From contig NZ_AWZU01000001.1 of assembly GCF_000472385.1 (NCBI RefSeq), positions 193 through 64,192 on the forward strand: a DNA stretch of 64,000 nucleotides. Reading direction: 5' to 3'. Made by a program: the position numbers and the translations under genes. Numbering within the stretch: the stretch's first letter is position 1; each line of letters begins with the position of its first letter. The stretch comes from Bradyrhizobium sp. ARR65. Lineage in GTDB: Bacteria; Pseudomonadota; Alphaproteobacteria; Rhizobiales; Xanthobacteraceae. Below are positions 55,332-63,677 of this stretch, piece by piece. Under the pieces are notes generated by a model, which was given only the letters and a program-made list of their open reading frames with translations, did not search any database and was not told the DNA's origin.

Positions 55332-55358
55332 GACGAGGTAGAATTTCCCCGTGTGACA
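55332..55358 (-). promoter_or_regulatory. ECF41-type promoter of the AhpD-sigma operon
   Basis: On the minus strand TGTCACA (55358-55352), exactly 16 bp, then CGTC (55335-55332). This is the -35/-10 pair described for ECF41 sigma factors. The -10 element ends 32 bp upstream of ATG 55299. Confidence 0.8.
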
Positions 55359-55556
55359 TGTTCGGCGATTTTTTTGACCTCGATCGCGTAGTCTAGCCGA
55401 TGGAGACGATTCCAATAGATGTTGCGATTGCAGCCCGTACATCACAGGCCACCTCGAGCCGGCGAGTCTCGCGAACGCGTCTTTGGCGGAAGGCGGGATT
55501 GAGAACGGGCGAGCTAGTGAGCGCGATGACGTTGTTCTGTGTTGGTCGCCGCGACC

Positions 55557-56165
55557 CTACGGATCCAGCTCCGTATCCCAATACAGATAGTCCAGCCAGC
55601 TATCATGCAGATAGTTCGGCGGAAACAGGCGGCCGTTGCGGTGGAGCTGGTGCACGGTGGGCGCGTAGGGCGTCTGTTTCGGAAACATCTTTGCCTGCTG
55701 CGGCGTGAGATTGCCCTTTTTCAAATTACAGGGCGAGCAGGCGGCTACCACATTTTCCCAGGTCGTCTGGCCGCCTTTGGAGCGCGGGATGATGTGGTCG
55801 AAGGTTAAATCGTCGGGCGAGCCGCAATATTGGCAGTTGAAGCGGTCGCGCAGGAAAACGTTGAAGCGGGTGAAGGCAGGGTGGGTGGTCGGCTTGACGA
55901 AGGATTTGAGCGAGACGACGCTCGGGATCTGCATTTCGAATGAGGGACTTCGTACCGCCTTCTCGTAATGCGCTACGATATTGACGCGGTCGAGGAACAC
56001 CGCCTTGATCGCGTCCTGCCACGACCAAAGCGACAGCGGATAGTAACTCAGCGGCCGGAAATCCGCGTTCAACACCAGCACCGGCCAACCGCCTTGTGAG
56101 ACATGTGCGTTCAAATAACGCTCCTGACCCCCAGAGATCGGCTGCGAAGCAGCATGTACCGACAT
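55557..56165 (-). CDS. HNH endonuclease
   Basis: The 202-aa product has a C-terminal HNH domain: zinc ligands in Cys-Gln-Tyr-Cys and, after Asp-His-Ile-Ile-Pro-Arg-Ser-Lys-Gly-Gly, Asn-Val-Val-Ala-Ala-Cys-x-x-Cys-Asn. The N-terminal 100 residues (Val-Leu-Asn-Ala-Asp-Phe-Arg-Pro-Leu-Ser-Tyr-Tyr-Pro-Leu-Ser) are conserved in a widespread family that stands alone in many proteobacterial genomes. There is no methylase or other restriction or phage gene next to it, so its biological role is unknown. Confidence 0.88.
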   Translation of the reverse strand: MSVHAASQPISGGQERYLNAHVSQGGWPVLVLNADFRPLSYYPLSLWSWQDAIKAVFLDRVNIVAHYEKAVRSPSFEMQIPSVVSLKSFVKPTTHPAFTRFNVFLRDRFNCQYCGSPDDLTFDHIIPRSKGGQTTWENVVAACSPCNLKKGNLTPQQAKMFPKQTPYAPTVHQLHRNGRLFPPNYLHDSWLDYLYWDTELDP

Positions 56166-56477
56166 ACTACAGGCAGCGTGACGGGATTGTGAAGAGCTTA
56201 GAAGAGCTTATCCCGCAAGCACGTTCCGCGTAGCACGCGCAGCAGCAAGCCGCGGAAACGGGCGAATCAGGGCTGTGGAGCTCTTATTGTGGAGCCTCTT
56301 ATGTTGGGACGTGTCGGTACTTTAGGCCCGCTTGTTGGTCCGATTGTGCGGCCCATACGAAAATGCGGCTAATTCTGGGCGAGCCCAGTTCCAGCCGGAT
56401 TGGCATCTCGCCGCGCAACCTCCGGATTCCGGGTTCGCTCGCTTCCGCGAGCGCCCCGGAATGACGTGCCCCGGGGC
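56166..56477. other. intergenic stretch with partial family A repeat
   Basis: From 56422 to 56466 it has CCGGATTCCGGGTTCGC... ending CGCCCCGGAATGACG, one arm of a family A repeat. The rest contains a direct repeat AGAGCTTA around 56192-56210 and no gene. Confidence 0.6.
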
Positions 56478-58238
56478 TTATGCCCGTGGCAATAATCCCT
56501 CCTCGATCGCCTTGATCTGCAGCGCCAGAAATTTCGAGTTGATCCGGCATTGCGCGAGGCTGCCGGCAATGAAGTAAAGCCCCGGCTGCTTCGTGCGCGT
56601 ATACATGTTGCGGAGTTCCTCCGCCTGGCCAAAGCCCCAGATCGGGCCGACGCGGTCAGCGACGTCCTCGCCAAACAGCTTCCGCACCAGAAATTCCTGG
56701 CCCTTGTAGCCGGTCGAGAGCACGATCAAATCGGCGGCAATGATGTCGCCGTTTTTCAGCCGCGCGCCCTCGGCGACAAAGCCGTCGATGTCGGCAAACT
56801 GCAGCAGGCTGATCGCGCCGCTGGCGACGAGGTCCGAGCAGCCGACGTTGAAATAGTACCCGCCGCCGCGGCTGAGATATTTGAACTGCCAGCCGGTGCC
56901 GTCTTCTCCGAAATCGAGCTTGAAGCCGATGCGCGCGAGCCGGTCGAGCAGATCCTGATCGAACTTCTTGGATTGCTCCGTCAGCATCTGATGGCTGCGC
57001 CTGGCGAGCTTGAGCGGCATCGAGGCCGCGATCAGGTCGTTGTCTTCCACCGTCCCCTCACTATAGGCGGCATAAGCGAGCTGGGCCGAAGGCTCGATAT
57101 TGGTGATGAGCGTCGGGCTGCGCTGCACCAGCGTGACGGCGGCGCCGCTGGAGTAAAGGTCCTGCGCGATGTCGTGTCCGCTATTGCCGGTACCGATCAC
57201 GATCGCACGCCTGCCGTTCCAATCCTCGCCGTCCTCGTATTGGCTGGAATGCACGAGCCTGCCTGCGAAATTCTTCAGGCTCGGAATGTCCGGCAGGTTG
57301 GGAATGCCGGACACACCGGTCGCCATCACGACATGGCGCGGATGCATCTCGCGCGTCGTGCCATCGGAGCGGCGCAGCGTGATGTCCCAGCGCTCTCGCG
57401 CTTCGTCATAGGTGCCGCCGAGGAATTCGGTGCCGGTCCAGAAATTCAGCTCCATCGCATCGACGTAAGCTTCGAACCAGTTGGCGAGCTTGTCCTTGGG
57501 GATGTAAGTCGGCCAGTTCGGCGGGAACGGCATATAGGGCAGGTGATTGACGTGCACCTGGTTGTGCAGCGTCAGCGCGTGATAGCGCCTGCGCCAATTG
57601 TCGCCGATGCGCGGCCAGCGATCGACGATCAGCGCGTCGACCTTTAGCTGCTTCAGCCGCGCGGCGATTGCGAGCCCTGCCTGTCCGCCGCCGACCACGA
57701 GCACGGCTGGGTCGCGATCAGCATAAGACGCTGATGCCCGGCGTTGGTCGAGCCAATTGGGTCCGCGAAAATCGCGCGAATAGGCCTGCCCGCGCGGCCG
57801 CGTCCTGTCCAGTTGCTCCTCAAAACCTTTCAGCTCCTCCAGCGCGGTGAGAAGCGTCCACGCCTTCAGCCGATTGCCATCGCCTGCATCCGGGACCAGC
57901 CGCAGAACGCCGTGGCCGCGGCCGAGCTTGGTTTCAAACTTGAAGATCGCCTCAACGGTGCTGGTGCCGGCGCGCGTGACCCAGCGCGGGGCGGCGCGGT
58001 CCGGATCGAGATGGAACATTGCAGGAGCTGCGCGAGCGGCCAATGGCCTTAGTTGTTTCAGGATGGCGTCGGCGCCGTTGAGGGTCTGGATGTTCCAGCT
58101 CAGCGCTAGCACGTCGCGCCAATAGCTCTCGCCGCAAAACAGATGTTCCAGGCTGCCATCCGGGCTCGCGAGCGAGGCTTCAAACGCCGCAAGCCAATCG
58201 CGTGCGGCAACCGAGACGTCGTCGGTCCTGTCGAGCAT
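56478..58238 (-). CDS. flavin-containing monooxygenase with N-terminal SnoaL-like domain
   Basis: The 586-aa product has an N-terminal NTF2/SnoaL-like domain (about 1-140) fused to a two-nucleotide-fold flavoprotein: FAD site Val-Val-Gly-Gly-Gly-Gln-Ala-Gly-Leu at about 184-192, Arg-Ile-Gly-Asp-Asn-Trp-Arg after it, an NADPH site Ile-Gly-Thr-Gly-Asn-Ser-Gly-His-Asp at about 345-353, and the terminal ATG-type Ser-Thr-Gly-Tyr. It should insert oxygen into a soft nucleophile or carbonyl. It is the third gene of an alkA-DUF2855-FMO set on the minus strand, 76 bp after DUF2855. Confidence 0.85.
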   Translation of the reverse strand: MLDRTDDVSVAARDWLAAFEASLASPDGSLEHLFCGESYWRDVLALSWNIQTLNGADAILKQLRPLAARAAPAMFHLDPDRAAPRWVTRAGTSTVEAIFKFETKLGRGHGVLRLVPDAGDGNRLKAWTLLTALEELKGFEEQLDRTRPRGQAYSRDFRGPNWLDQRRASASYADRDPAVLVVGGGQAGLAIAARLKQLKVDALIVDRWPRIGDNWRRRYHALTLHNQVHVNHLPYMPFPPNWPTYIPKDKLANWFEAYVDAMELNFWTGTEFLGGTYDEARERWDITLRRSDGTTREMHPRHVVMATGVSGIPNLPDIPSLKNFAGRLVHSSQYEDGEDWNGRRAIVIGTGNSGHDIAQDLYSSGAAVTLVQRSPTLITNIEPSAQLAYAAYSEGTVEDNDLIAASMPLKLARRSHQMLTEQSKKFDQDLLDRLARIGFKLDFGEDGTGWQFKYLSRGGGYYFNVGCSDLVASGAISLLQFADIDGFVAEGARLKNGDIIAADLIVLSTGYKGQEFLVRKLFGEDVADRVGPIWGFGQAEELRNMYTRTKQPGLYFIAGSLAQCRINSKFLALQIKAIEEGLLPRA

Positions 58239-58314
58239 TGCGCGTTTCCTTCGGCCGTCTTGGTCCGCGGCCTCATCGCAAGGCTATACAATTTGCGGGC
58301 GCGCAGAAAGCGCC

Positions 58315-59406
58315 TCACCCAAGAAGCGACAGCATATGGCCCTGATCGGGCGGAATACGTCCCGAAAGCGTATCGAGATAAATCCGCTGCACGGCGGCAG
58401 CCCCGTGGCCTTTGACGACGGTGAGCCATTGCTCGAGCTTCGGTGCAAAGCCGATCCAGGCGGCGCCAAATCTTTTTTCGATGCCGCCCGGGCCCCATTC
58501 CCTGGCGCGCTTGCGGATCTGGTCGGGGGCGAAGAACCAGGCCGGCTTCGCGCCGGGCAGTTCCGGCTCGTCCGCGACGCTCGCGCGATGGGTGAGACCG
58601 ATGCGGCCGGAATATCTGATGTGGTCGCCGAAGTGGCGATGCAGCTTGGCGCTCAAGTCGCTGTTGCCTGCCATGTCGACGAACGCCGTCGGCGCATCCG
58701 CTCGCAGCGAACTCACCTGGTCGTAGGTCACGACCTCGTCATAGCATCCGAGCGAAGCGACGAAGCCTGCATTCAGCGCGGAAGTCAGCCCGATCACCCT
58801 GATGCCCGGCCGCCCCGCATGCAAGAGATGAGCTAGTCCGAACGCGGTCTTGCTGGAAGCCGAGGACAGCATCACGCTTTGCGCGCCGAAGAACTCGTTC
58901 TCGGCGAGAAAATCGTCGACCAGAAACGACAACATGAACAGCGGCCGCAGCAATGCCTGGTAGTCGCCCTGCCGCCCCTCATAAGCGGGGTCACCGGTTA
59001 CGCGCGCATAGGCGTTGTAGACCGGCGCCACGCCCTGGCGATGCGCGGCCGCGTCGCGCAAACCGCGTTTGCTCACGTCGGATGCTTCGATCAACAGATG
59101 GGTTGCCATCGGGTAATAGCCGAACAGGCGCTCGCCAACGGCCACAGCCGGATGCTTTGACGCGATTACCTCGCCAAAGCCCCAGACCGGGATGTTGCCA
59201 AAACCGTCTGGGGCCGGGAATAGCTGCCAATATTTCAGCTCATCGCCTACGACGGCATAGGTGATGTTGTTGGCGGTGAAGGCGAAGCGCTCGATCTTCA
59301 CCAGCAGCGCTTCGCCGGACAGGCTTGCCTGATCGGGCAGTTGCATCTCGATGAGCTTGCTTTGCTTGAGATCGTCACGGGCAACGACAAAGGCGGTGCA
59401 ATTCAT
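58315..59406 (-). CDS. DUF2855 / MDR-like oxidoreductase
   Basis: The 363-aa product belongs to DUF2855, a divergent medium-chain dehydrogenase/reductase family. It has the GroES-like start, a domain with Ser-Ala-Ser-Ser-Lys-Thr-Ala-Phe-Gly-Leu-Ala near 165 and Asp-Met-Ala-Gly-Asn-Ser-Asp-Leu near 235, but no zinc-ligand cysteines. Reaction unknown. ATG 59406 is two bases from the alkA stop codon, implying translational coupling. The frame before it, to 59736, lies within alkA on the same strand. Confidence 0.8.
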   Translation of the reverse strand: MNCTAFVVARDDLKQSKLIEMQLPDQASLSGEALLVKIERFAFTANNITYAVVGDELKYWQLFPAPDGFGNIPVWGFGEVIASKHPAVAVGERLFGYYPMATHLLIEASDVSKRGLRDAAAHRQGVAPVYNAYARVTGDPAYEGRQGDYQALLRPLFMLSFLVDDFLAENEFFGAQSVMLSSASSKTAFGLAHLLHAGRPGIRVIGLTSALNAGFVASLGCYDEVVTYDQVSSLRADAPTAFVDMAGNSDLSAKLHRHFGDHIRYSGRIGLTHRASVADEPELPGAKPAWFFAPDQIRKRAREWGPGGIEKRFGAAWIGFAPKLEQWLTVVKGHGAAAVQRIYLDTLSGRIPPDQGHMLSLLG

Positions 59407-59408
59407 GA

Positions 59409-60149
59409 TCAGGACCCCGGCTGCTTTCGCGCCGAGATCTTTGCTTTGGTCGGGGTACCCTTTGCAACTGCAACATTGTTTGAAAAATTGTTCGCTTTTG
59501 TCCCGCTCGCGATGATGCCTTCGCGCTTCTTCACGGCCCGATAGTAACTCCACCACAAATGCGCCGCGGCGCCCCGCAGTGGGCGCCAGGGTTCTGCCAG
59601 CGGCGCCATCTGCTTCTCGCTCGGTCGTTCCTGCAAGCCGAGACCGATTTTCATCGCCTCCTGCACGGCGAGGTCGCCCGCCGGCCAGGCATCGCCGTGG
59701 CCGAGGCAGAACAGCAGGTAGACATCGGCGGTCCACGGCCCGATGCCGGGCAGCGCGGTGAGCGTGTGGTGGGCGGCGTCGGCGTCCTCTTCCGCCAGGA
59801 CGTCGAGGTTTAAGCGCTCTTCCGCGAGTTCGCGTGCGATGTGTTTCAGCGTTTTGATCTTGGCCGCCGACAGGCCGAGCCGGCCCAGCCGGTCGGTCCG
59901 GGCCCGGCGGAACGCGTCATGGTGAAACGGATCGAAGGCGGCGGTGAGCCGGCCCCAGATTGCCGCCGCGCTCGCGGTCGAAAGCTGCTGCCCGCAAACG
60001 ATGTGCGCGAGCCCCACAAAGCCCGGCTCGCGCCGCCGCAGAGATGGCATGCCCGCGATCTCCAGGACCGGCTTGAGGCGCGGGTCGAGCTTGAGCAGTT
60101 TCTCGAGGGCTTCTTCGAGGTCGGTCTGGGTGTGGAGGTGGACGGTCAT
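59409..60149 (-). CDS. DNA-3-methyladenine glycosylase II, AlkA/MAG type
   Basis: The 246-aa base-excision repair protein has the helix-hairpin-helix Leu-Pro-Gly-Ile-Gly-Pro-Trp-Thr-Ala and the catalytic Asp in 'WPAGDLAVQEA' typical of HhH-GPD glycosylases. It removes alkylated purines. The Lys/Asn-rich tail after residue 215 lies beyond the core fold. ATG 60149 was chosen; ATG 60173 would include bases from a repeat element. It is the first gene of a tightly linked run with DUF2855. Confidence 0.88.
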   Translation of the reverse strand: MTVHLHTQTDLEEALEKLLKLDPRLKPVLEIAGMPSLRRREPGFVGLAHIVCGQQLSTASAAAIWGRLTAAFDPFHHDAFRRARTDRLGRLGLSAAKIKTLKHIARELAEERLNLDVLAEEDADAAHHTLTALPGIGPWTADVYLLFCLGHGDAWPAGDLAVQEAMKIGLGLQERPSEKQMAPLAEPWRPLRGAAAHLWWSYYRAVKKREGIIASGTKANNFSNNVAVAKGTPTKAKISARKQPGS

Positions 60150-60167
60150 GGCTGGCAGCAACTCACT

Positions 60168-60255
60168 CGTCATGCGCGGGCTTGACCCGCGCATCCATCT
60201 CACATCTTAACAGAGTCTTGATGGATGGATTGCCGGGTCAAGCCCGGCAATGACG
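60168..60255. repeat. palindromic intergenic repeat (family B)
   Basis: CGTCATGCGCGGGCTTGACC at the left and GGTCAAGCCCGGCAATGACG at the right are near-perfect inverse copies with inner GCATCCATC and GATGGATTG. It fills the divergent alkA-gluQ gap. Confidence 0.85.
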
Positions 60256-60259
60256 AAAG

Positions 60260-61129
60260 ATGCCACCCGTTTTCCGATTTGCCCCGAGCCCGAACGGCTA
60301 TCTTCACCTCGGCCACGCCTATTCGGCGCTCTTGAACTTCGACCTCGCGCGGCAATCGGGCGGCCGTTTTCTGCTGCGGATCGAGGATATCGACCCCGCG
60401 CGCTGCCGGGCGGAGTTCGAGATGGCGATCCATGAGGATCTGGCCTGGCTTGGCATCAATTGGCAGCAGCCGGTCCGGCGCCAATCCGAACACCTTGCCG
60501 ACTATGGCAACGCGCTCGAACAGCTCTCTGCCGAAGGCTTGGTCTATCCAAGCTTCGAGAGCCGCGCCGAGGTCGCGCGGCTCGTGGCTCAGCGCGAGCA
60601 GAGCGGTCCCTGGCCGCGCGATCCCGACGGCGCGCCGCTTTACCCGGGGACCGCGAAACAGCTTTCTGCCGGGGAGCGCGCGCGGCTGATGGAATCTGGC
60701 GCGCCTTACGCGCTGCGGCTGGACATGGCCGCCGCGATGGCGCGGGCGGGCCGGGTTTTCTGGACCGAACAGGGCGAGGGGCCCGCGGGCGAGACCGGCC
60801 GGATCGAAGCTCACCCCGGGGCCTGGGGCGACGTCATTCTGGCGCGCAAGGAGACGCCGACCAGCTATCACCTTTCGGTTGTGGTCGACGACGCCTTGCA
60901 GGAGGTGACCGAGGTGGTCCGCGGTCAAGACCTGTTTCACGCCACCAGCGTGCACGTGCTGTTGCAGCACCTGCTCGGCCTGCCCCAGCCGCGATATCGC
61001 CATCATCGTCTCATTGTCGACGAAGCCGGGTACAAGCTGTCGAAATCGACGAGGGCCACAGGCTTGCGCGAATTGCGTGCGGCGGGTGCCACGCCGGCCG
61101 ATATCCGGAGTCTGCTCGGCTTACCCTGA
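60260..61129 (+). CDS. gluQ: glutamyl-Q tRNA(Asp) synthetase
   Basis: The 289-aa product is a short class I synthetase without an anticodon-binding domain. It has 'RFAPSPNGYLHLGHA' with the HIGH-like motif, 'RIEDIDPAR', and Lys-Leu-Ser-Lys-Ser at about 264-268. It attaches Glu to queuosine in tRNA-Asp. The Cys-x-Cys of the zinc site in E. coli is replaced by Ser-Phe-Glu ('VYPSFESR'), so the zinc-binding site is absent. The start at ATG 60260 is only a few bases from the end of the repeat and has no clear SD. Confidence 0.9.
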   Translation: MPPVFRFAPSPNGYLHLGHAYSALLNFDLARQSGGRFLLRIEDIDPARCRAEFEMAIHEDLAWLGINWQQPVRRQSEHLADYGNALEQLSAEGLVYPSFESRAEVARLVAQREQSGPWPRDPDGAPLYPGTAKQLSAGERARLMESGAPYALRLDMAAAMARAGRVFWTEQGEGPAGETGRIEAHPGAWGDVILARKETPTSYHLSVVVDDALQEVTEVVRGQDLFHATSVHVLLQHLLGLPQPRYRHHRLIVDEAGYKLSKSTRATGLRELRAAGATPADIRSLLGLP

Positions 61130-61232
61130 TCAATGGCTCGTTAAGGCTTGGGTCAGGACAGCCCAAACGTCTCCGTGACTCCTGCGGCCTTGCCGTGCGA
61201 TGCTGTTTTCGGGGGCGGGGTCCACGGCAATC

Positions 61233-62510
61233 ATGGCGTCAAGGTCGCGCGTTAAGCGCAGCAAGAAGCAATCGGCAGGCAAGCGCGTTCCCGCGGGCCG
61301 GCCGCGCCCTCGTGCCCAAAGAAAGCCCCAGGCAAAGGCCAAGGTCGCCAAGGCCAGGGTCAAAGCCGAGCCAGGTTCCGGTGTGATCGAGGCTGCGCTG
61401 GCCGCCTTTGCCCATGAAGTGCGCACGCCACTGACGGGCATTCTCGCGATCAGCGATCTCCTGGCCACCTCCGATCTCGGCGAGCGCGAGCGGCGCTGGG
61501 TGGATACCATCAAGGCCGGCGCCGAGCATCTTTCCGCACTCGCGACCCTGTTCGTCGATGCCGCCAAGCCCGGCCACGCCAGGGCGGCGCTCCGCGACGA
61601 TTTATTCGACGTCAGGGCGCTGGCGCGCATTGCAGGCGACGCCCTTGCCGGGCGGGCCGTGGCCAAGGGGCTGCAGCCGGAGGTAGAGATTGCCGAAGAC
61701 CTGCCCTCACTCGTGGTTGGCGATCCGGTGCGGCTCCGTGCCGCCCTCGAGAACCTGATCGACAACGCGGTGAAGTTCACTGAGCGAGGCAGCGTCGCGC
61801 TCAAGGTGAGTGTCGCTCGGCGCAGCAAAGACAGGATCGCGATCGCTTTCGTCGTCTCCGACAGCGGCATCGGCGTGTCGCTGAAGGAGATCAAGCGCCT
61901 GTTCCGGCCGTTCTCGCAGGCCAATGTCAGCATCGCCGCGCGTTTCGGCGGCGCTGGCCTGGGCCTGTCTTCGGTGAAGCAGATCGCGCGCGCGATGGGC
62001 GGCGATGTCGCGGTGTCGCAGCGCGGCGGCGGCGGCACCACTTTCACGCTCACGGTTACGCTCAAATCCGCCCAGCAGCCGCAGGCCACGCACGCGGGCG
62101 AGGCGGACGGCGCGCTGCCGCAAGGCGGCCATGCGCTGCGGATCCTGAGCGTCGAGGACAATCCGTTCGGGCGCGTCGTGCTCAACACCATCCTCACCGA
62201 GCTCGGACATCAGGCGGAATTCATCGGTCGCGGTGAGGATGCCATCGCGCGGGTCGAGCAGGGCGCCTTCGACGCCGTGCTGATGGACATGGTTCTGCCC
62301 GGCATCGACGGGATCGAGGCGATCAGGCGAATCCGCAGGCTTGCGCCGCCCCATGGACGCATCCCCATCATCGGGGTGTCCGGCCGCGGCGAGGACGAGG
62401 CGGCGTCGCGTGCGGCCGGCGCCGACGCCTTTCTGCTCAAGCCTGTCTCCCCGCGGGCGTTAGCGACTGCGCTGCTTGAAGCGACACGCCATGGGGCAGG
62501 CGCGACTTGA
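61233..62510 (+). CDS. soluble hybrid histidine kinase with very basic N-terminus
   Basis: The 425-aa product has no membrane helix. Residues 1-46 carry 18 Lys/Arg and no acidic residue up to 44. The HisKA domain has His61 in Phe-Ala-His-Glu-Val-Arg-Thr-Pro-Leu-Thr-Gly; the HATPase part shows Asn-Leu-Ile-Asp-Asn-Ala-Val-Lys-Phe, 'DSGIGV', 'FGGAGLGLS'. A C-terminal receiver (about 315-420) has the phospho-Asp in 'VLMDMVLPG' and the Lys in 'LLKPVSP'. No sensor domain is visible, so its signal must come from a partner. The gene's 3' end overlaps the convergent YihY gene by 74 bp. Confidence 0.87.
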   Translation: MASRSRVKRSKKQSAGKRVPAGRPRPRAQRKPQAKAKVAKARVKAEPGSGVIEAALAAFAHEVRTPLTGILAISDLLATSDLGERERRWVDTIKAGAEHLSALATLFVDAAKPGHARAALRDDLFDVRALARIAGDALAGRAVAKGLQPEVEIAEDLPSLVVGDPVRLRAALENLIDNAVKFTERGSVALKVSVARRSKDRIAIAFVVSDSGIGVSLKEIKRLFRPFSQANVSIAARFGGAGLGLSSVKQIARAMGGDVAVSQRGGGGTTFTLTVTLKSAQQPQATHAGEADGALPQGGHALRILSVEDNPFGRVVLNTILTELGHQAEFIGRGEDAIARVEQGAFDAVLMDMVLPGIDGIEAIRRIRRLAPPHGRIPIIGVSGRGEDEAASRAAGADAFLLKPVSPRALATALLEATRHGAGAT

Positions 62511-63333
62511 TGATGGCCGCGTTGAGCTCGCCGCCATAGACGAAGATCGCGGCTATGAAATACAGAAACACCAGCGCGATGATCACTGACGCGAGCCCCG
62601 CATACATCGTGACATAGTTGTTGGCGAAGCGCGCCAGATATTGGCCGAAACCTATTCCTGACACCAGCGAGGCCACCAGCGTGAAGACGATGCCGGGCAG
62701 GATCTGCAAAAATCTCCTCCGCCCGGCCGGCAACCAGGCATGCAGGATGAACAGCGCCACCGTCAGCGCGGTGATGGTGATGCCGTAGCGGAGAACGTTC
62801 AGAAGCTGTTCGTTGGTCTCGACGATCAAGGGAATGTACCGCCGCGCGGCCTCGATGATCAGCGGCCCGAGCACGATCAGGAAGGCCATCGCCAGGGCCG
62901 TGAAGGCGGCAACCAGCGTGTAGCCGATCGATTCCAGCCGCAGCCAGTACCAGCGGCGCGGCTCGACCACCGCATAGGCGCGGTTGAGCCCGACCCGCAG
63001 CGCTTCGACGCCGTTGGAGGCGAAATAGACCGCAAGCACTGCGCCGACGGTGAGGATATCGCCGCGCGTGGTGCTCAACACATCATGGATCTGGTCCGAC
63101 AGCGCGTCGGCGACCTGGTGCGGCCAGGTCTGCAGCAGGAGCTGCATCGCCTGGTCGGCGAGCTGTTTGGAGCCGAAGAAGAAGCCGGCCAGCGAGGTCA
63201 GCACGATGAGGAAAGGAAACAGCGCCATCAGGCTCGAGAGCGCAATATGGCTTGCGATCGCCCAACCGTCGTCGGCGAGGAAGGTGTAGAACGCATCCAT
63301 GACGACATGGAAGACGTAGCGAAGCTGCTTCAC
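62437..63333 (-). CDS. YihY/UPF0761 (BrkB-like) membrane protein
   Basis: The 298-aa product has six helices and the family motifs Trp-Ala-Ile-Ala-Ser-His-Ile-Ala-Leu-Ser-Ser-Leu-Met-Ala-Leu-Phe-Pro-Phe near residue 25 and 'FVYGGELNAAI' near 270. Once called ribonuclease BN in error. GTG 63333 has AAGGTG upstream; the frame continues to 63372. Its last 24 codons read opposite the last 24 codons of the histidine kinase gene. Confidence 0.84.
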   Translation of the reverse strand: MKQLRYVFHVVMDAFYTFLADDGWAIASHIALSSLMALFPFLIVLTSLAGFFFGSKQLADQAMQLLLQTWPHQVADALSDQIHDVLSTTRGDILTVGAVLAVYFASNGVEALRVGLNRAYAVVEPRRWYWLRLESIGYTLVAAFTALAMAFLIVLGPLIIEAARRYIPLIVETNEQLLNVLRYGITITALTVALFILHAWLPAGRRRFLQILPGIVFTLVASLVSGIGFGQYLARFANNYVTMYAGLASVIIALVFLYFIAAIFVYGGELNAAIIKSRLPHGVSLQAAQSLTPAGRQA

Positions 63334-63464
63334 AATGCACCTTATCCCGGCGACGGCGGCTGCAGCTACCATCTGATATTACTCGGCAAAAAGCCAGATC
63401 GTTGCATCAAAACCGCGCGCGGGGGGTGATGGCGCAGGCGTCATGCGGATGTTATCTAGCCGCG

Positions 63465-63659
63465 ATGGCCACCTTTCTAAGCAAGTTCATCCTCCCCGTC
63501 GCACTCGCTGCCGTCGCGCTGGTTCTGCTGCTCGGTCTCGTCAACATGATGCGGGGCGGTTCGCCGAATACGTCGCAGCGCCTGATGCGCCTGCGCGTGC
63601 TGCTGCAATTCGTCGCGATCGTCATCGCCATGCTCGCGGTCTGGGTGATGGGGCATTAA
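63465..63659 (+). CDS. twin transmembrane helix small protein (HIG1-like)
   Basis: The 64-aa product starts at ATG 63465 and has two membrane helices (residues 5-26 and 42-62) with a short basic loop containing 'RGGSPNTSQRLMRLRV', the pattern of the HIG1/RCF-like domain of alphaproteobacteria. Eukaryotic members stabilise cytochrome oxidase supercomplexes. The next gene starts 18 bp downstream. Confidence 0.8.
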   Translation: MATFLSKFILPVALAAVALVLLLGLVNMMRGGSPNTSQRLMRLRVLLQFVAIVIAMLAVWVMGH

Positions 63660-63677
63660 TGAGAGGGAGTTGAGATC

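Noticed and set aside
55557..56165. HNH endonuclease considered as part of a restriction or phage-defence system
   Set aside because: No methyltransferase, specificity subunit, helicase or other defence gene is next to it, and the family usually stands alone.
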